DNA of 64,000 bases. It comes from Cordia subcordata. Taxonomy: Eukaryota > Streptophyta > Magnoliopsida > Boraginales > Cordiaceae. Each line of letters opens with the position of its first letter. Position 1 is the stretch's first letter. This document shows, piece by piece, positions 23,738-34,463 of the stretch. Both the position numbers and the translations under genes were made by a program. The stretch lies in NCBI GenBank assembly GCA_028554755.1, contig JAPTOF010000005.1:20806001-20870000 (forward strand), given 5' to 3'. Below the pieces are notes generated by a model. That model was not told where the DNA came from, did no database searches, and saw nothing but the letters and a program-made list of their open reading frames with translations.

Positions 23738-23868
23738 GCAAGTTTCGGAACGAGCCTCCAATATTTTATTCCATTGTTGAGAATGAAGTCAACGAGCTGA
23801 TGATCTTCTTCACTAGTCCATGGACCTCTTTTTATTCCTACTTTATCACAACAAGGTCTTCTTCCCAT
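22451..23868 (-). pseudogene. R2R3-MYB transcription factor gene with a one-base frameshift in exon 2
   Basis: Three-exon R2R3-MYB: 23736-23868 (133 bp), 23410-23540 (131 bp) and 22451-22883 (433 bp). Exon 1 starts [11 protein letters not shown] and encodes R2. Exon 2 reads [21 protein letters not shown], then goes out of frame at 23467-23478 (minus strand AAAGAGAGCAGC) and meets TGA four codons later. One base fewer restores [20 protein letters not shown] into exon 3 ([23 protein letters not shown]). The usual exon 2 of this family is 130 bp, so 131 bp fits a single insertion. Everything downstream is open to the stop at 22451-22453, with the C-terminal ending NLGEDLL. Either this is a recent pseudogene or allele, or the base is an assembly error. 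The subfamily is not certain; the R2 sequence with '[10 protein letters not shown]' resembles the MYB20/43/40-type clades. Confidence 0.85.
23675..23734. repeat. (TA)n microsatellite abutting a splice donor
   Basis: About 28 TA dinucleotides fill the 5' end of MYB intron 1. On the gene strand the donor reads GCAG|GTATATATATA, so the intron's first bases are part of the microsatellite. The whole intron (23541-23735) is only 195 bp, so the repeat makes up almost a third of it. Confidence 0.9.
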
Positions 23869-25149
23869 TTTGATGGTGCTCAACAGTGCAGCGATCACAA
23901 ATGAGAAAAAGTGAAATATATATAGAGTGAATAGAAAAAGGTCTTAAAAATACTTTTGTAGCTATAAGTTATTAAATGAAGTAAAAGATTCTTCCAGCTC
24001 ACGCACAAAGCAAAAGAAATATTATTTATGAACAACTCCTAAAACGTGCAAAAGAAAATCAAACATTTATGTCTATTCAAGATATTTTTAATATATTGGA
24101 AAAAATCATTCAAGACAGGATTACAATATATTTAATTTATCCTAGTGTTGCTAATCATTTAGTTAAAGATGATGTCTCATCACTAGCTTCAACTCAATTA
24201 TGGGCTACAATATGAATGATAGAAAGCCTCAGGACATGGCTTAATTAATTAACAAAGGTTGAAGGAAAACTCTACACGCAATGATTCTGCTTCAGTTAAT
24301 TTTTCCTTATCATATATAAAAGAACAATATCTAAAATGGAAGGATACAAAGTTCAAGTTTAAAACTTCTTTTTTCCTCCTAAGGAGGCTAAGGCCAATGA
24401 AAACACTCTACACGATCATAATCTAAAGGTAAGTTTCCCCTTTTTTTGTCTTTTTTAATTTGAAGTTGTAAATTTCTTGACATCTCACTTAACTCGTGAC
24501 ATCCAATGATTGAGAAAGCCCATGATTGGCAAAGTTTGAAACTTTTGAATTGGTTGTAATAAGTCATTATCCAACCACTGTACTTAAATTACAAGGCATT
24601 TGATAATATTGTTTATAATATTGTAACACTGTCATTGTTTAAAAGTTTCTCGTGCTAAGAAATTAACACATCCAATGAGATTAGAAACAAGACGTGATTC
24701 CTTGTCACTTTGAATGTAGTCTATTCTCTGCTATGATTTTCTGGAGCATAAAATAATAAGATCTTCAGTTGAGAAGCTTCAATCATGGAGGGCAAGTCTC
24801 TTTGTTCAACCTATTTTTAGTTAATTCAATTTGTGATTTGTTGGAAATTGTAAATTAATTTTGCACACGTGGCTAAAATTATATATATACATGGTGCAAT
24901 AGAAAATGTTCAAATTTAATTAGGAAAATGATTTTTCGAGTACATTTTATGAGAAGAAGGGCATGTCTCATATTCTTTGGGATTTTCATAATAAATGCAT
25001 TACAATGCCTCCCGCTGGTGTATTATTTCATTGGCTAGCTAAGCATTTTTTATTAAAAGTTGAGGAAGGGTACTTTCTATTGAGCACCAAATGAGCACGA
25101 TCAAACAAGCTGTTATTCAACAAAAGACTGAAATCTATTATTCAGCTAC
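23869..25149. other. Intergenic, MYB promoter side
   Basis: A TATA-like CTATATATA on the minus strand (about 23917-23926) lies some 50-60 bp upstream of the MYB start codon and may be its promoter. The remainder is AT-rich sequence without a recognisable gene or transposon ends. Confidence 0.4.
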
Positions 25150-25606
25150 TAGAATTTGTTTGAAAATAGAGTCGTTTTAGATTGTATAATTCAGTCCACA
25201 CCTTCAAGCTCGTATTTCCACCTCAATTTACAGCATTTAGTAATCTTTTGTTAGAAGCAAAGGAGCAAGAGACAGGAAGTGCGAAGCAATGGTAATAGTT
25301 GTTTTCTCTTGAAGTGCGAAGCAATGGTAATAGTTGTTGTTGTGTGGCTTGAAAGCTGCTGGAGACATGGAAACAAATTTTTTATTTCAAAATGCAAGAC
25401 GAGACTGGCGCTTAAAAAAAATGCCTTTTTTAGAACAAATTTAAAAAACAATCACCAGAAACAACTTATGCTAAGTAAGTGCAAGAAAGAAATATACTTT
25501 TCAAAACACTTCTATACAAGCCCTTAATGTTCAATACATATTCTTAGAATACAAAGAAGGAATAGCAGATAAATTTCATATAATTACAATGTTATCAAAA
25601 TAACAA

Positions 25607-26083
25607 GGGTGAATTGCTCAATTTTCCCCTGTGGTTTGACAAATGTGCACAATATACCCTGTGATTACGAAATTAGTTAAGTCACCCCCTGTAGTTAGTT
25701 TTAATGAGGGTGCATATAGACCCCCTCTGTTAATTTTTTCATTCAAAATAACGTGTTTTGACTTGTACGGTTTGTGCAATTTTGCTTTGTTTTTTCATAA
25801 TAAATGTATGAAATAAACTTTTCTATCTTTAATTTGTTTAAAAAATTTAAAAAAAAAAGAAATTAAATTAAAAAAAAAGACACCATCCCTGCCACCCCAC
25901 CCCAACCCCAGCCACCCAGCCACCCAGCAACCCACCAGCCCCCACCACCCACCACCACCCCTACCACCCCACCCCCCTTCGCCCACACCACCCCCACTAC
26001 CCCCACCCTCGTCCCTCCTACCCCCAGTCGCCCCCACCCCCCATCCCTCATGCTTTCTTTTTTTTTGTGTTTTTTCTAATTTA

Positions 26084-26116
<33 letters not shown>

Positions 26117-26427
26117 AAATAAAATAAAGATAAAATAGATATTTTATTTAATAAGTTAGGGGCAAAATGGACTTTTTAAGAATTTTTTAAAGTTTTTTTG
26201 TTTTTATTTTTGAAATAAAATGAAGGTAAAATAAATTTTTTTATTAGATTAGACAAGGGCAAAAATGACATTTTACTTAAATCCATTAAAAAGCTAACAG
26301 CAGTTAGCTTTAGGGGGTCGTGTGCACTATCGTTGAAACCATAAGAGGTCAAGTAGCTAATTTGTAAAACATAGGAGAAAGTTATAAATATTAGTCAAAT
26401 CACAAGGGGGAGTTGAGCAATTCACCC
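25607..26427. mobile_element. Non-autonomous Mutator-like element (821 bp)
   Basis: The left end GGGTGAATTGCTCAATTTTC matches the inverted right end GGGTGAATTGCTCAACTCCC, and the similarity runs about 34 bp. An exact 9-bp target-site duplication, AAATAACAA, flanks it at 25598-25606 and 26428-26436. It carries a very C-rich block (25885-26045). The paralogous copy B has the uninterrupted sequence at about 31873-31890. Confidence 0.9.
25885..26045 (-). repeat. C-rich/G-rich minisatellite with G-quadruplex potential
   Basis: About 160 bp on the plus strand are almost only C and A with a few T and G (CCACCC and CCCCCACC variants). The minus strand therefore carries more than a dozen G3-G6 runs at 1-7 base spacing, which meets the usual G-quadruplex pattern many times over. 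It is internal to the Mutator-like element and stands out sharply from the AT-rich surroundings. Confidence 0.85.
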
Positions 26428-26442
26428 AAATAACAATAATAT

Positions 26443-26600
26443 TAGAATTAGTGGATAGTTTAAGTAGTTGAAACTATCTCTCTAAGAATAGGTTTCAAAT
26501 CCCATGAGGGATAATGGGTTTGAGTTGGGAGTGGAGGGAAGGTTAGAAAAAATGAATGAGAACCCCTAGATATAGAGGAAAAATAAGCAAGTTGATAGAA
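26443..26600 (+). mobile_element. SINE-like sequence, copy A
   Basis: Homologous to the better preserved copy at 31888-32050. The tRNA-like promoter boxes are degraded here (TTCAAATCCC in place of a TTCGAACC B box). It is shared by both tandem units, so it predates their duplication. Confidence 0.5.
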
Positions 26601-27290
26601 TTAGCCTTAAGATTTGGTTATTTGATTACATAACCAAATCAGATTTTCAAATTTATAGGGTAACTAATGGAATCGATTCCCAAATTTAAAAGCACAATTA
26701 ATCAAACTGAAAAAAATTAATGTCAAAACGACATCATTTTGAGTAATTTGGTTATTCGGTCAATAACTGAATGTTTGAAAATATTTAATTTAATTATTCA
26801 GTTGAATTCTATTAGATTATTTAGTTATTTTCTAATAGTGCTCACCCCAAGTCCGCGCGCAGAGAAGGATGAAAAAATTCATTACAACAAATAAAGAATA
26901 CAAAGGAAAAGAGAAAGCGCGAAATTCAAAAAGTAAAGGAAAAAGATTTTTTAAAGGCTAAACTTGGGTCTAATATATATGGTTTTTTAGAGCATGAACT
27001 TCCAAACCTTTAATTGAAATATCTAAACTCATGAAAATAATATATTTTGCATTTGTTTTTTCTTATTCAGTATGTAATCCATTTCATTCCATATAAAAAA
27101 TCTTAACAATTACGAAAACGTTCAAATCCAAATTTGACGAGGACTTGGTCACCACTCCAAGTATAACAAAATGCACAAGAGCATTGTTATACGTATATCG
27201 TTTTTTCCTTTTTTAATTTAACAAAATTTTTATCATATACACAAAATATTTGATGTTCAACACATTCTTACCGTGTCAAAAAGAACAACG

Positions 27291-28330
27291 ATGTCAACAC
27301 ATTCTGTCAAAGTTTTGCCGGACGATGTGATGCCGGGAATTCTGTCAAGATTGCCTGTTAGATAGTTGCGTCTGCAAATTATGACGTGCTCTTCTCAGGG
27401 ATCCAATCTTCGTCAAACTACACTCAAATCACTTTGTGGGCAACTATTGTTACCTGCTGACCCATTATGATGTCTCCACGGGCACAACTGAGTTTTGGTT
27501 TCTTTCTCATGACACCAAAAGGACCACACCAATTGCAAAACCGTGTCCTGGAAAGCTCGCAATCATCGGTTCTTGCAACGGGTTGGTATGTTTAACTCAG
27601 TATAATTTTTCATTGAACCCTGCTCTACGTGAAATCAAAGAGATACCGCGCGCCTAGGCATCCGAAAATCGAGTTACAAGCTGGTTATTTTTTTTCCTCC
27701 GGTTTTCATACAAAATCGGCAGATTACAAAATCTTCAGGGTGGAGCATTTCTTGCGGTCATCAGACGCGGTTGTTTTGACTTGTGTTGATGTCCACTCGC
27801 GTAGTAATGATTCCTGGAAGAGGATCAATGTCGATACGGACCTTAGGCTTGGAGGTCCGCATCCAGGAGATAATCCAGGTGAAAATCCAGGAGATAATCC
27901 AGGTGACGATGATCTTGATGTTGATCCAGATGATGAACGCATTGATATATGGACTATCAAAGAAGACAGTTCTTGGACTAAACAAGGCAGTTATCATCAT
28001 AACAAGAGTCGTTCCTGTTGAGGTCAAGGGAGAAACATTAATGGTGGTGGTGATTTTATTCTATTTTCTAGACTGGTTAACAGATTCGGTTTACATCACA
28101 AGCGGGTACTGGCCGACAAATTCTATTTACATAACAAAGCTACAAGTACAGTTGAAGATCTTGACACTCCAACTATCAATTTCAGGAGCTGGAGCTCGAT
28201 TACTGGCTACAAGGAGAGTTTGATCACAGTGAAAGGGATGAGCTCAGTGACTGGTTGGGGTGGAATTACTTCTGGAATCCGTACCAAAACTAAAATGATG
28301 AGAACAAATCCGAATCCGATATTTCAACAA
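27291..28330 (+). pseudogene. F-box/F-box-associated protein pseudogene, copy A
   Basis: The reading starts MSTHSVKVLPDDVMPGILSR, a typical plant F-box beginning (LPDD...ILSRLPV), then stops at TAG 27363-27365. Homology continues in another frame with DPIFVKLHSNHFVGNYCYLL and FBA-type phrases (GSCNGLVCL, LNPALREIKEIPR). The frame shifts again near 27650 (PRHPKIELQAGYFFSSGF) and meets TGA at 28019-28021, where copy B has GGA. Sequence related to the FBA C-terminus (KATSTVEDLD, GYKESLITVKGMSSV) follows to about 28330. It has at least two nonsense changes and two frameshifts, so it is not functional. An unusual PGDNPGENPGDNPGDDD insert lies at 27862-27910. Confidence 0.85.
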
Positions 28331-28619
28331 ATACATCGAATACCGGATAGAAGTTAGGATAGCTTTTTACTATTAGAATCCAATCCGAATATCTGAAAAA
28401 AAAACATACACACACGAGTATTTTAATTTTATGTCGAGGGTTTGATTGCCCGATGATGGTTCAAAATTTTACTATTTTATAGATTTTTTAATTTTATTTC
28501 AAATATTTTAATTTCATGTCATGTATTGAAATGTTCTATTTGTGTGTCATTGGTACAAACAAAAATATTTAATGACTTCTCGTTGTGGGCTATAGATTTT
28601 GGTAGGCTTCATATTTAGT

Positions 28620-29521
28620 AGGGGCGGAGCCATGGTGGTGGCGCGTGGTGGCAGCCGCCACCCCTCAGTTTTTTAATTTTTTTAAATTTATTTCATACTT
28701 TTGTAGACTAGAAGTATCCATATAAAGATCTATCACGCCTAAATCCTTAATAAATGATGGCTTACCTTGGTGGTAAATGAGGTCAGGAGTTCGATTCCTG
28801 ATTGCTCCTTCGTTTGTTTACTTTTTTGTTTCACCAATGTCAGTGCAAAAATAAAAGAGAAAACTCTACCCTTTGACATGAAAGAGGAAAAAAAAAAGGA
28901 CTCTTTCAATTGTCTTTTTTTTTTTTTCCAACAACAACAATCCAACAATAAAGGAGAAAACTCCACCCTTTGACATGAAAAGGGAAAAAAAATAAGGACT
29001 CCTTAATTAGGTGAATTAATTAATTTGATTTTTATGCAGATGACTTTTGATTATGTAGATACTATTAATATTTTATTTAAGTGAATTAATCAATTTGATT
29101 TTTTCATTCTTGCCAATTGTAAAGTAAAGGGATTTGTTTATTCTTTATTGTTATCATATTTATTATTAGTTCTTTTTGTCATTGGTCTAGAATTCAAAAC
29201 AAGGTGTGAAACCAAACTTAACATTAAAGTGGACAAATAAAAGTATACATTATCATATAAAAATCTTCTGTACTGTTAAAAATGCGCTTGCACTTCATTA
29301 TTATTTTAGGATCAACTATTTTGTGATTTTTTTTTTTTGAGAAGGTAGCTATTCTATGAATTGAAAGGCTTTTCTTTATTGATTTATAATACTTTATTTT
29401 GCACTTCATTATTATTTTAGAAGTAATTATTTTTAAGTTGGATCAAAAATTTGACCCGAATCATAATTTGATGTAAAAACTTTTTTGTCATCCCTAATTA
29501 AAAATTCTGGTTTCGCCACTA
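28620..29521. mobile_element. Transposon-like element with 9-bp target duplication, carrying tRNA-like boxes
   Basis: Ends AGGGGCGGAGCC and, inverted, TAGTGGCGAAACC are imperfect short inverted repeats. The 9-bp sequence ATATTTAGT flanks it at 28611-28619 and 29522-29530, which suggests a Mutator-like insertion. Inside, 28757-28808 contains AGGAGTTCGATTCCTG, a good RNA polymerase III B box with an A-box-like stretch upstream. A direct repeat of about 60 bp (about 28848-28908 and 28947-29005, sharing GAGAAAACTC and CCCTTTGACATGAAA) is also internal. Confidence 0.7.
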
Positions 29522-29591
29522 ATATTTAGTGTTGATTGTGGTTTGTGTGGCATATTAGTGTGGACTATAATTTGTCATCAGTTGTGATTGG

Positions 29592-30858
29592 AGGTGACTT
29601 AAGAGGTTTAAAAGCCTAAAGCAGTTTTGAAGGATTAATTCAATAGGAGCTCTTTATTCTCCAGCTTTTTGAGATGCAAAATTATTTATTAAATTTTTAT
29701 AATTAATTTTCCTAATATTTCTTTCTTAATTGATATTATAACCAATCTATTTATAAGAACTCCTTTTTTAGGTATTTCATAAATTTTACTTAAAATTTAT
29801 TTGTTTTATTATTTATTAAAATTTATATATAGCTCCTTTTTGAGATTTTATTAGAGTGTCAACCTTTTGCTTTTTTGTTAAAATTTTCAAATAACTTGAT
29901 TCATATTCTAATGACATATTCAAATTCTTATAAATTACAAAAAAAAATATTGATACAAAAAAAATATACCTATGAAATATAAATTTAAAAACTATTAAAA
30001 ATTTATTTAAAGGGTAAAACAATAGAATTTGATATTGAATGTTTGATAGTTAAAAGAAATCAGTTTTTGAGTGCTTCAATAGAATGATTGTGCTCAACAA
30101 GGAAAAAAAAAATTGATAGAGACAAACTAGAAATAAAAAATAGATTCTATGAGGAAAAAAATGAATTCTAAAACTTAAAGAACTTTTAAAAAATAGAAGT
30201 AACATTGACAACAATTTTGGTGGAGTGAGAATTAGAGAGAAAAAAAGTAAGGGTTTGATAGAAGTAACCATTGATAACAATTTTGCTGGTGAGAGAATTA
30301 GATGCTATGGGGAAAAAAATAAATTCTAAAACTTAAAGCACTTTTAGAAGATAGAAGTAATGTTGACAACAATTTTGGTAGATTGAGAATTAGAGAGAAA
30401 AAAAAATAGGGTTTGATAGAAGTAACCATTGGTAACAATTTTGCTAGTGAGAGAATTAGATGCTATGGGAAAAAAATGAATTCTAAAACTTAAAGTACTT
30501 TTAAAAAATAGAAGTAATGTTGCCAACAATTTTGGTGGAGTGAGAATTAGAGAGAAAAAAAATAGGATTTTGATAGAAGTAATCATTAATATCAATTTTG
30601 ATAGTGAGAGAATTAGATAAGCAAAAATAGAGATTGTGGAAAACTAACAATAGAGTTGATGTCCACTATTTAGGAGAAAATGAGATTTATTAGGGATTTT
30701 GAGGCCTTTTTCTTTGTTGTTAGTTAAAAATAAAACTAAATCTAACAACTTTCTTGTACAATTATATAAACTATAATTATAAAAATTTAAAGTTTGAGGC
30801 CTAAAATTTTTTGGGGCCTAAAGTGAAGGCTTTACTTACTTTGCCCTTGAGTCACCTT
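29592..30858. mobile_element. Probable non-autonomous DNA element with internal tandem repeats
   Basis: The left side GGTGACTTAAGAGG...AAAGCCTAAAG resembles the inverted right side GGTGACTCAAGGGC...AAAGCCTTCACTTTAGG. No target-site duplication could be fixed, so the borders are approximate. It encloses the 157-bp tandem repeats at about 30100-30620. Confidence 0.45.
30100..30620. repeat. Tandem repeat, period about 157 bp, three copies
   Basis: AATTCTAAAACTTAAAG recurs at 30164, 30322 and 30479 (spacing 158 and 157). Each is followed by a CACTTTTAGAAGATAGAAGTA-like stretch (shortened here to 20 bases), CAACAATTTTGGT, GAGAATTAGAGAGAAAAA and GATAGAAGTAACCATT. The last copy is incomplete. Confidence 0.8.
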
Positions 30859-31887
30859 TATTTGTGGTTGAGAAATGTGTTAATTTTGTTTTTTAATTCA
30901 ATATGTTTAGCATTGTTGCAATTTGTAGTGGTACTAAATTTATGTTATTGTAATGTTATTCATATATTAAAATAATTAATGAGTAATTCAATATTTTTTA
31001 ATTTATTGAATAAATTCAAAATTTTGACTAATCAAATCTAAAAACATATAGTATTCCGTCAAAAATGTACTTTTCAGCTATCGAATTGGATAGTAAACTT
31101 TCCTAATCCGATAGTCAAATATCCAACTACCTAATTATTTATTCTAAACCCACCCTAGTTACTGGCTACACTCTAACATGTTAATGATCGATGTAGTTCA
31201 ATGTTGAGAGGCGAGTCTCATAATAATATAGTCGCTCAAAACAATTCTGTGTTTTCGAACTTTTTCTATAAATTGAAGAGATGGTCATCTAAATAAACAA
31301 ATTATTTCATTCTATGAAAACAAAGTACGAATACTACTTTGAAAGCAATTATACTAGAAAAAGTTAGAAACTACTAATATATATTTTGAAATCACATTTT
31401 GATATTAAGTTATACAAGATCAAAAGTAGTCTCAAAAAATTGTTCAACAAAAATTCATTAACAGAAAGGTACATTTACATGCAGATGTACAAGGCAATGC
31501 ACTGCCCCTAATGAATATTTAGACCCAGGTCATTACTCCTCAGAGAATAATCTCGACAACTCAAGCTACACATTGATCCCCCAATTCATTAATAGTAATA
31601 GTTGTTGTTGTGTGATTTGAAAGTCGCTTGAGACATAGAAATAATTTTTTTATCTCAAAATGAAAGATGAGACTAGTGCTTTTAAAAATGCCTTTTTTAG
31701 GACAAATTTAAAAAACAATCACCAAAAATAACTTATGCTAAATAATTTTTTTAATAAGCAAATAGGAAATATATTTTTGAAAAACATTTCTAAACAAGCC
31801 CTTAATGTTCAATAAATATTCTTAAAATATAAAGAAGGACTAACAAATAAATTTCAAATAATTACATAGTTATCAAAAGAGCAACAA

Positions 31888-32050
31888 TGTCAGAATTAGT
31901 CGATAGCTCAAGTGGTTAAAATTATCTTCTCCAAGAGGGAGGTCCTAAATTCGAACCTCGTGGGAGACGATGAGTTCGAGTTGGGGTTGGAGGGAAGGGT
32001 AAAAAAAATATGAGTGAGAACCCCTAGAAATAGAGGGAAAAATAAGTTGT
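31888..32050 (+). mobile_element. tRNA-derived SINE-like sequence, copy B
   Basis: An A-box-like TAGCTCAAGTGG (31904-31915) and a B-box-like AATTCGAACC (31948-31957) are 44 bp apart, as in tRNA-derived SINEs. A purine-rich tail follows to about 32040. The same sequence lies at the matching place in copy A. Confidence 0.6.
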
Positions 32051-32631
32051 TAGAATTAGCCTTATCAAATTTTCAAATTTATAAAATAACTAATGGAATT
32101 GATTCCCAAATTTAAAAGCACAATTAATCAAATCAAAAAATTTTAATATCAAAACTAAATCTTTTTGAGTAATTTGGTTATTCAGTCAATGACTAAATGT
32201 TTGAAAAGTATATGTAATTAGGTCAAATAATCAAAATTCATCAAGAAAAATTTAATTCGATTATTCAGTTCAATTCTATTAGGTTATTTAGTTATTTTCT
32301 AATACTACTCACCCCAAGTCCACATGCAAAGAACGATGAAGAGTTCATTATAGAAAATAAAGAATACAAAGAAAGAGGGAACGCGCGAAAATTCAAAAAG
32401 TAAAAGAACGATTTTTTTGAAGTCTAAACTTGGGTCTAATATATATGATCTTTTAGAGCATGAACTTCTAAACCTTTAATTAGAATACCTAAATCTAAAT
32501 AATATAGTTTGCATTCTCCTTTTGTGTGCGACAATTAATCCATTTCATTCCACATAAAAAATTAAAAAAAAAATCTTAACAATTACAAAATCGTTCAAAT
32601 CCAAATTCGACAAGAATTAAAATTTGACAAG

Positions 32632-33045
32632 GATTTTTTTTTTTTGTTACAAATAAACTTCATTGATAAAGTAAAAGTTACATAGTTAAATCAGAGTAAT
32701 ATGGCCAAAAAGTACATAACAATTGCAACAAAAAACGAAAACTAGGACAACAATGACAAAGTCAGAACAATTGAAAAAGCACCATCTTTCGTCAACAACA
32801 AATTTCTACAAAATATACATTCCTAGTCGCAACCCCAACAAATACAAGTACACCCACATGATATCTTTACAAAGCATAGTACATAACCATCTCAACACTT
32901 TCAAAACATCAACACAAGTAGCAAACCAGAGCCACATCAACAAAGAGTGAGAAAAGGGCTTACCAACTCGCTCTATTCTGGAACGATTCTGTGTTCTTCT
33001 TGGCCAAGGATGCTGCCTGGGACACTGTAATTGTTTCATTCGATA
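32632..33045 (-). mobile_element. Retroposed 3'-end fragment with poly(A) tail, LINE-like
   Basis: On the minus strand this sequence ends ...TTATCAATGAAGTTTATTTG followed by TAAC and a run of about 13 A, just where copy B departs from copy A. That fits a truncated retroposition, perhaps of a LINE 3' end. Only short frames rich in Leu, Trp and Cys are present, and I could not identify a source gene or clear target duplication. Confidence 0.4.
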
Positions 33046-33175
33046 TTGCTAAATGAAACAATAGCCACCATGATCAGGATCGATGATACTTTAGTTAGCC
33101 GTCCACTCTGGTGCACACTCGGCCTGTTGAAAGACCACCTAGCTTTGCTTTGATTCTATAACTGGCATCCAAAAT

Positions 33176-33629
33176 TTGATGAAAATGATGATTTGCATGA
33201 CAATCCGGGTGACAGTCCAGGAGATAATGCAGGAGACAATCCAGGTGATGAACGCATTGGTATATGGAGCATGTGAGAAGTCAGTTCTCGGAATGAAGAA
33301 GGGTCGTTCTTGTGGAGGTCAAGGGAGAAACATTAATGGTGGTGGTGATTTTATTCTATTTTCTAGACTTGCCAACAGATTCTTTTTTATATTTCAAACG
33401 GCTACTAGCAGACAGATTCTATTTATATAACAAAGCTACAAGTACAGTTGAAGATCTTGACGCACCACATATCAATTTCAGGAGGTGGAGCTCTATTACC
33501 AACTACAAGGAGAGCTTGATCTCGATGAAAGGGATGAGCTCGGTTACTGCTTGGGGTGGAAACATCAGTTCCGGAAGCCATACCAAAGCTAAAATTATAA
33601 AACTTCATCCGAATCCGATATACCAATAA
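33176..33629 (+). pseudogene. F-box-associated pseudogene fragment, copy B
   Basis: Only the C-terminal half is left: PGDSPGDNAGDNPGDERIGI, in a different frame from GRSCGGQGRNINGGGDFILF and from KATSTVEDLDAPHINF...NYKESLISMKGMSSVTAW. It aligns with copy A at 27862-28330. The F-box half is missing, and frameshifts are needed to read through. Confidence 0.8.
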
Positions 33630-33960
33630 ATGCGGAATCATGGCATCCTGTTTATATGTGGCTTAAGCCATTGTTTTGTTATTCTGGAACCTATTGTGTT
33701 ATGTAATTTGTTATATATTTTCCTCAATCTCTTCTGTTCTTTTGGTCTCTTTCCTGAATCGGTTGAAAATAGAGCTTGTCTGAATGTTCTTAGAGCATCA
33801 TTTTAGACTGTATAATTCAATCCACAACTTCAAGCTCGTGTATACACCTCAATTTACAGCATTTAGTAATAATCTTTTGTTAGAAGTAAAGGAGCAAGAG
33901 ATGGAAAGCGTGATGAAACCGTAATAGTTGTTGTGTGACTTAGAAAGTACCAATTTTTTT

Positions 33961-34463
33961 TACCTCAAAGACAAATTGCATTCATGATCAAGGCCAAAAG
34001 AAAGTAACAAATCCATCACTCCGTATATTTTAGAACTATTAATGTTGAAGATGGATATGAACCGCACCTGTGAAACCTTTACAAGTGGAAGATGGCTTCT
34101 ACAAAATTCAATTGAGCACTACATTCAATCTTACAAACAGGCTACTAAAAATTTTACAAAAATGAATGAGCAAAGTTTTTACAGAAAGACTGGGGGAAAA
34201 AAATGATGAACAACCTTGAGTAGGTAGGTCCTCGAGAAAACCTCCTCACCATAATGTACAGATAGATGAATGCAGAAAACTAACCGGTCCCTTCATTCAT
34301 TATATCAAGAAACCAAATATTGTTCCCACAGCATTCCGAGCTTTAAGTTACTTCCTTCACCAGCTTTTACCAAAAGGCAACAGAGACAGGGTTGCTCGGT
34401 TCTGATGGCATGGCTACCACCAGTTACTTCATTATCCCAAAAGCACATGTCTCTTTGATTTAC
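33961..34463. other. Probable 3' UTR/terminator region of the carboxylesterase gene
   Basis: No gene recognised. The carboxylesterase gene ends at 34464 on the minus strand, so its 3' UTR and poly(A) site should lie here. An AATAAT/AATAAA-like hexamer could not be chosen with confidence. Confidence 0.4.

Larger units (their letters stand above)
25150..33960 (+). repeat. Tandem array of F-box gene units (two copies and the start of a third)
   Basis: Copy A runs from about 25150 to 28350. Copy B is about 31595 to 33640. A fragment at about 33780-33957 repeats the start of copy A: TTAGATTGTATAATTCAGTC at about 25167 matches TTAGACTGTATAATTCAATC at about 33803. Shared landmarks in order are a 'GTAATAGTTGTTGTTGTGTG' block, a SINE-like block, the 'TTGGGTCTAATATATATG' block and the F-box-associated coding part. 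Copy A contains a Mutator-like insertion that copy B lacks. Copy B lacks the F-box half and has a retroposed sequence there. About 3 kb of other repeats separate the copies. Confidence 0.75.

Noticed and set aside
23869..23898. Ten extra residues before [11 protein letters not shown] in the MYB gene
   Set aside because: The upstream codon is GTG, and MGRRPCC is the near-universal N-terminus of this MYB group.
25795..26051. Gly-rich open frames on the minus strand
   Set aside because: Produced by the C-rich minisatellite inside a Mutator-like element. Low complexity, two overlapping frames equally open.
28757..28808. A functional tRNA gene
   Set aside because: It has a good B box, but no acceptor stem or anticodon arm can be folded and the A-to-B distance is too short for an intact tRNA.
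34270..34458. Small plus-strand frame next to the carboxylesterase stop codon
   Set aside because: Lies in the expected 3' UTR of the minus-strand gene and resembles no protein.
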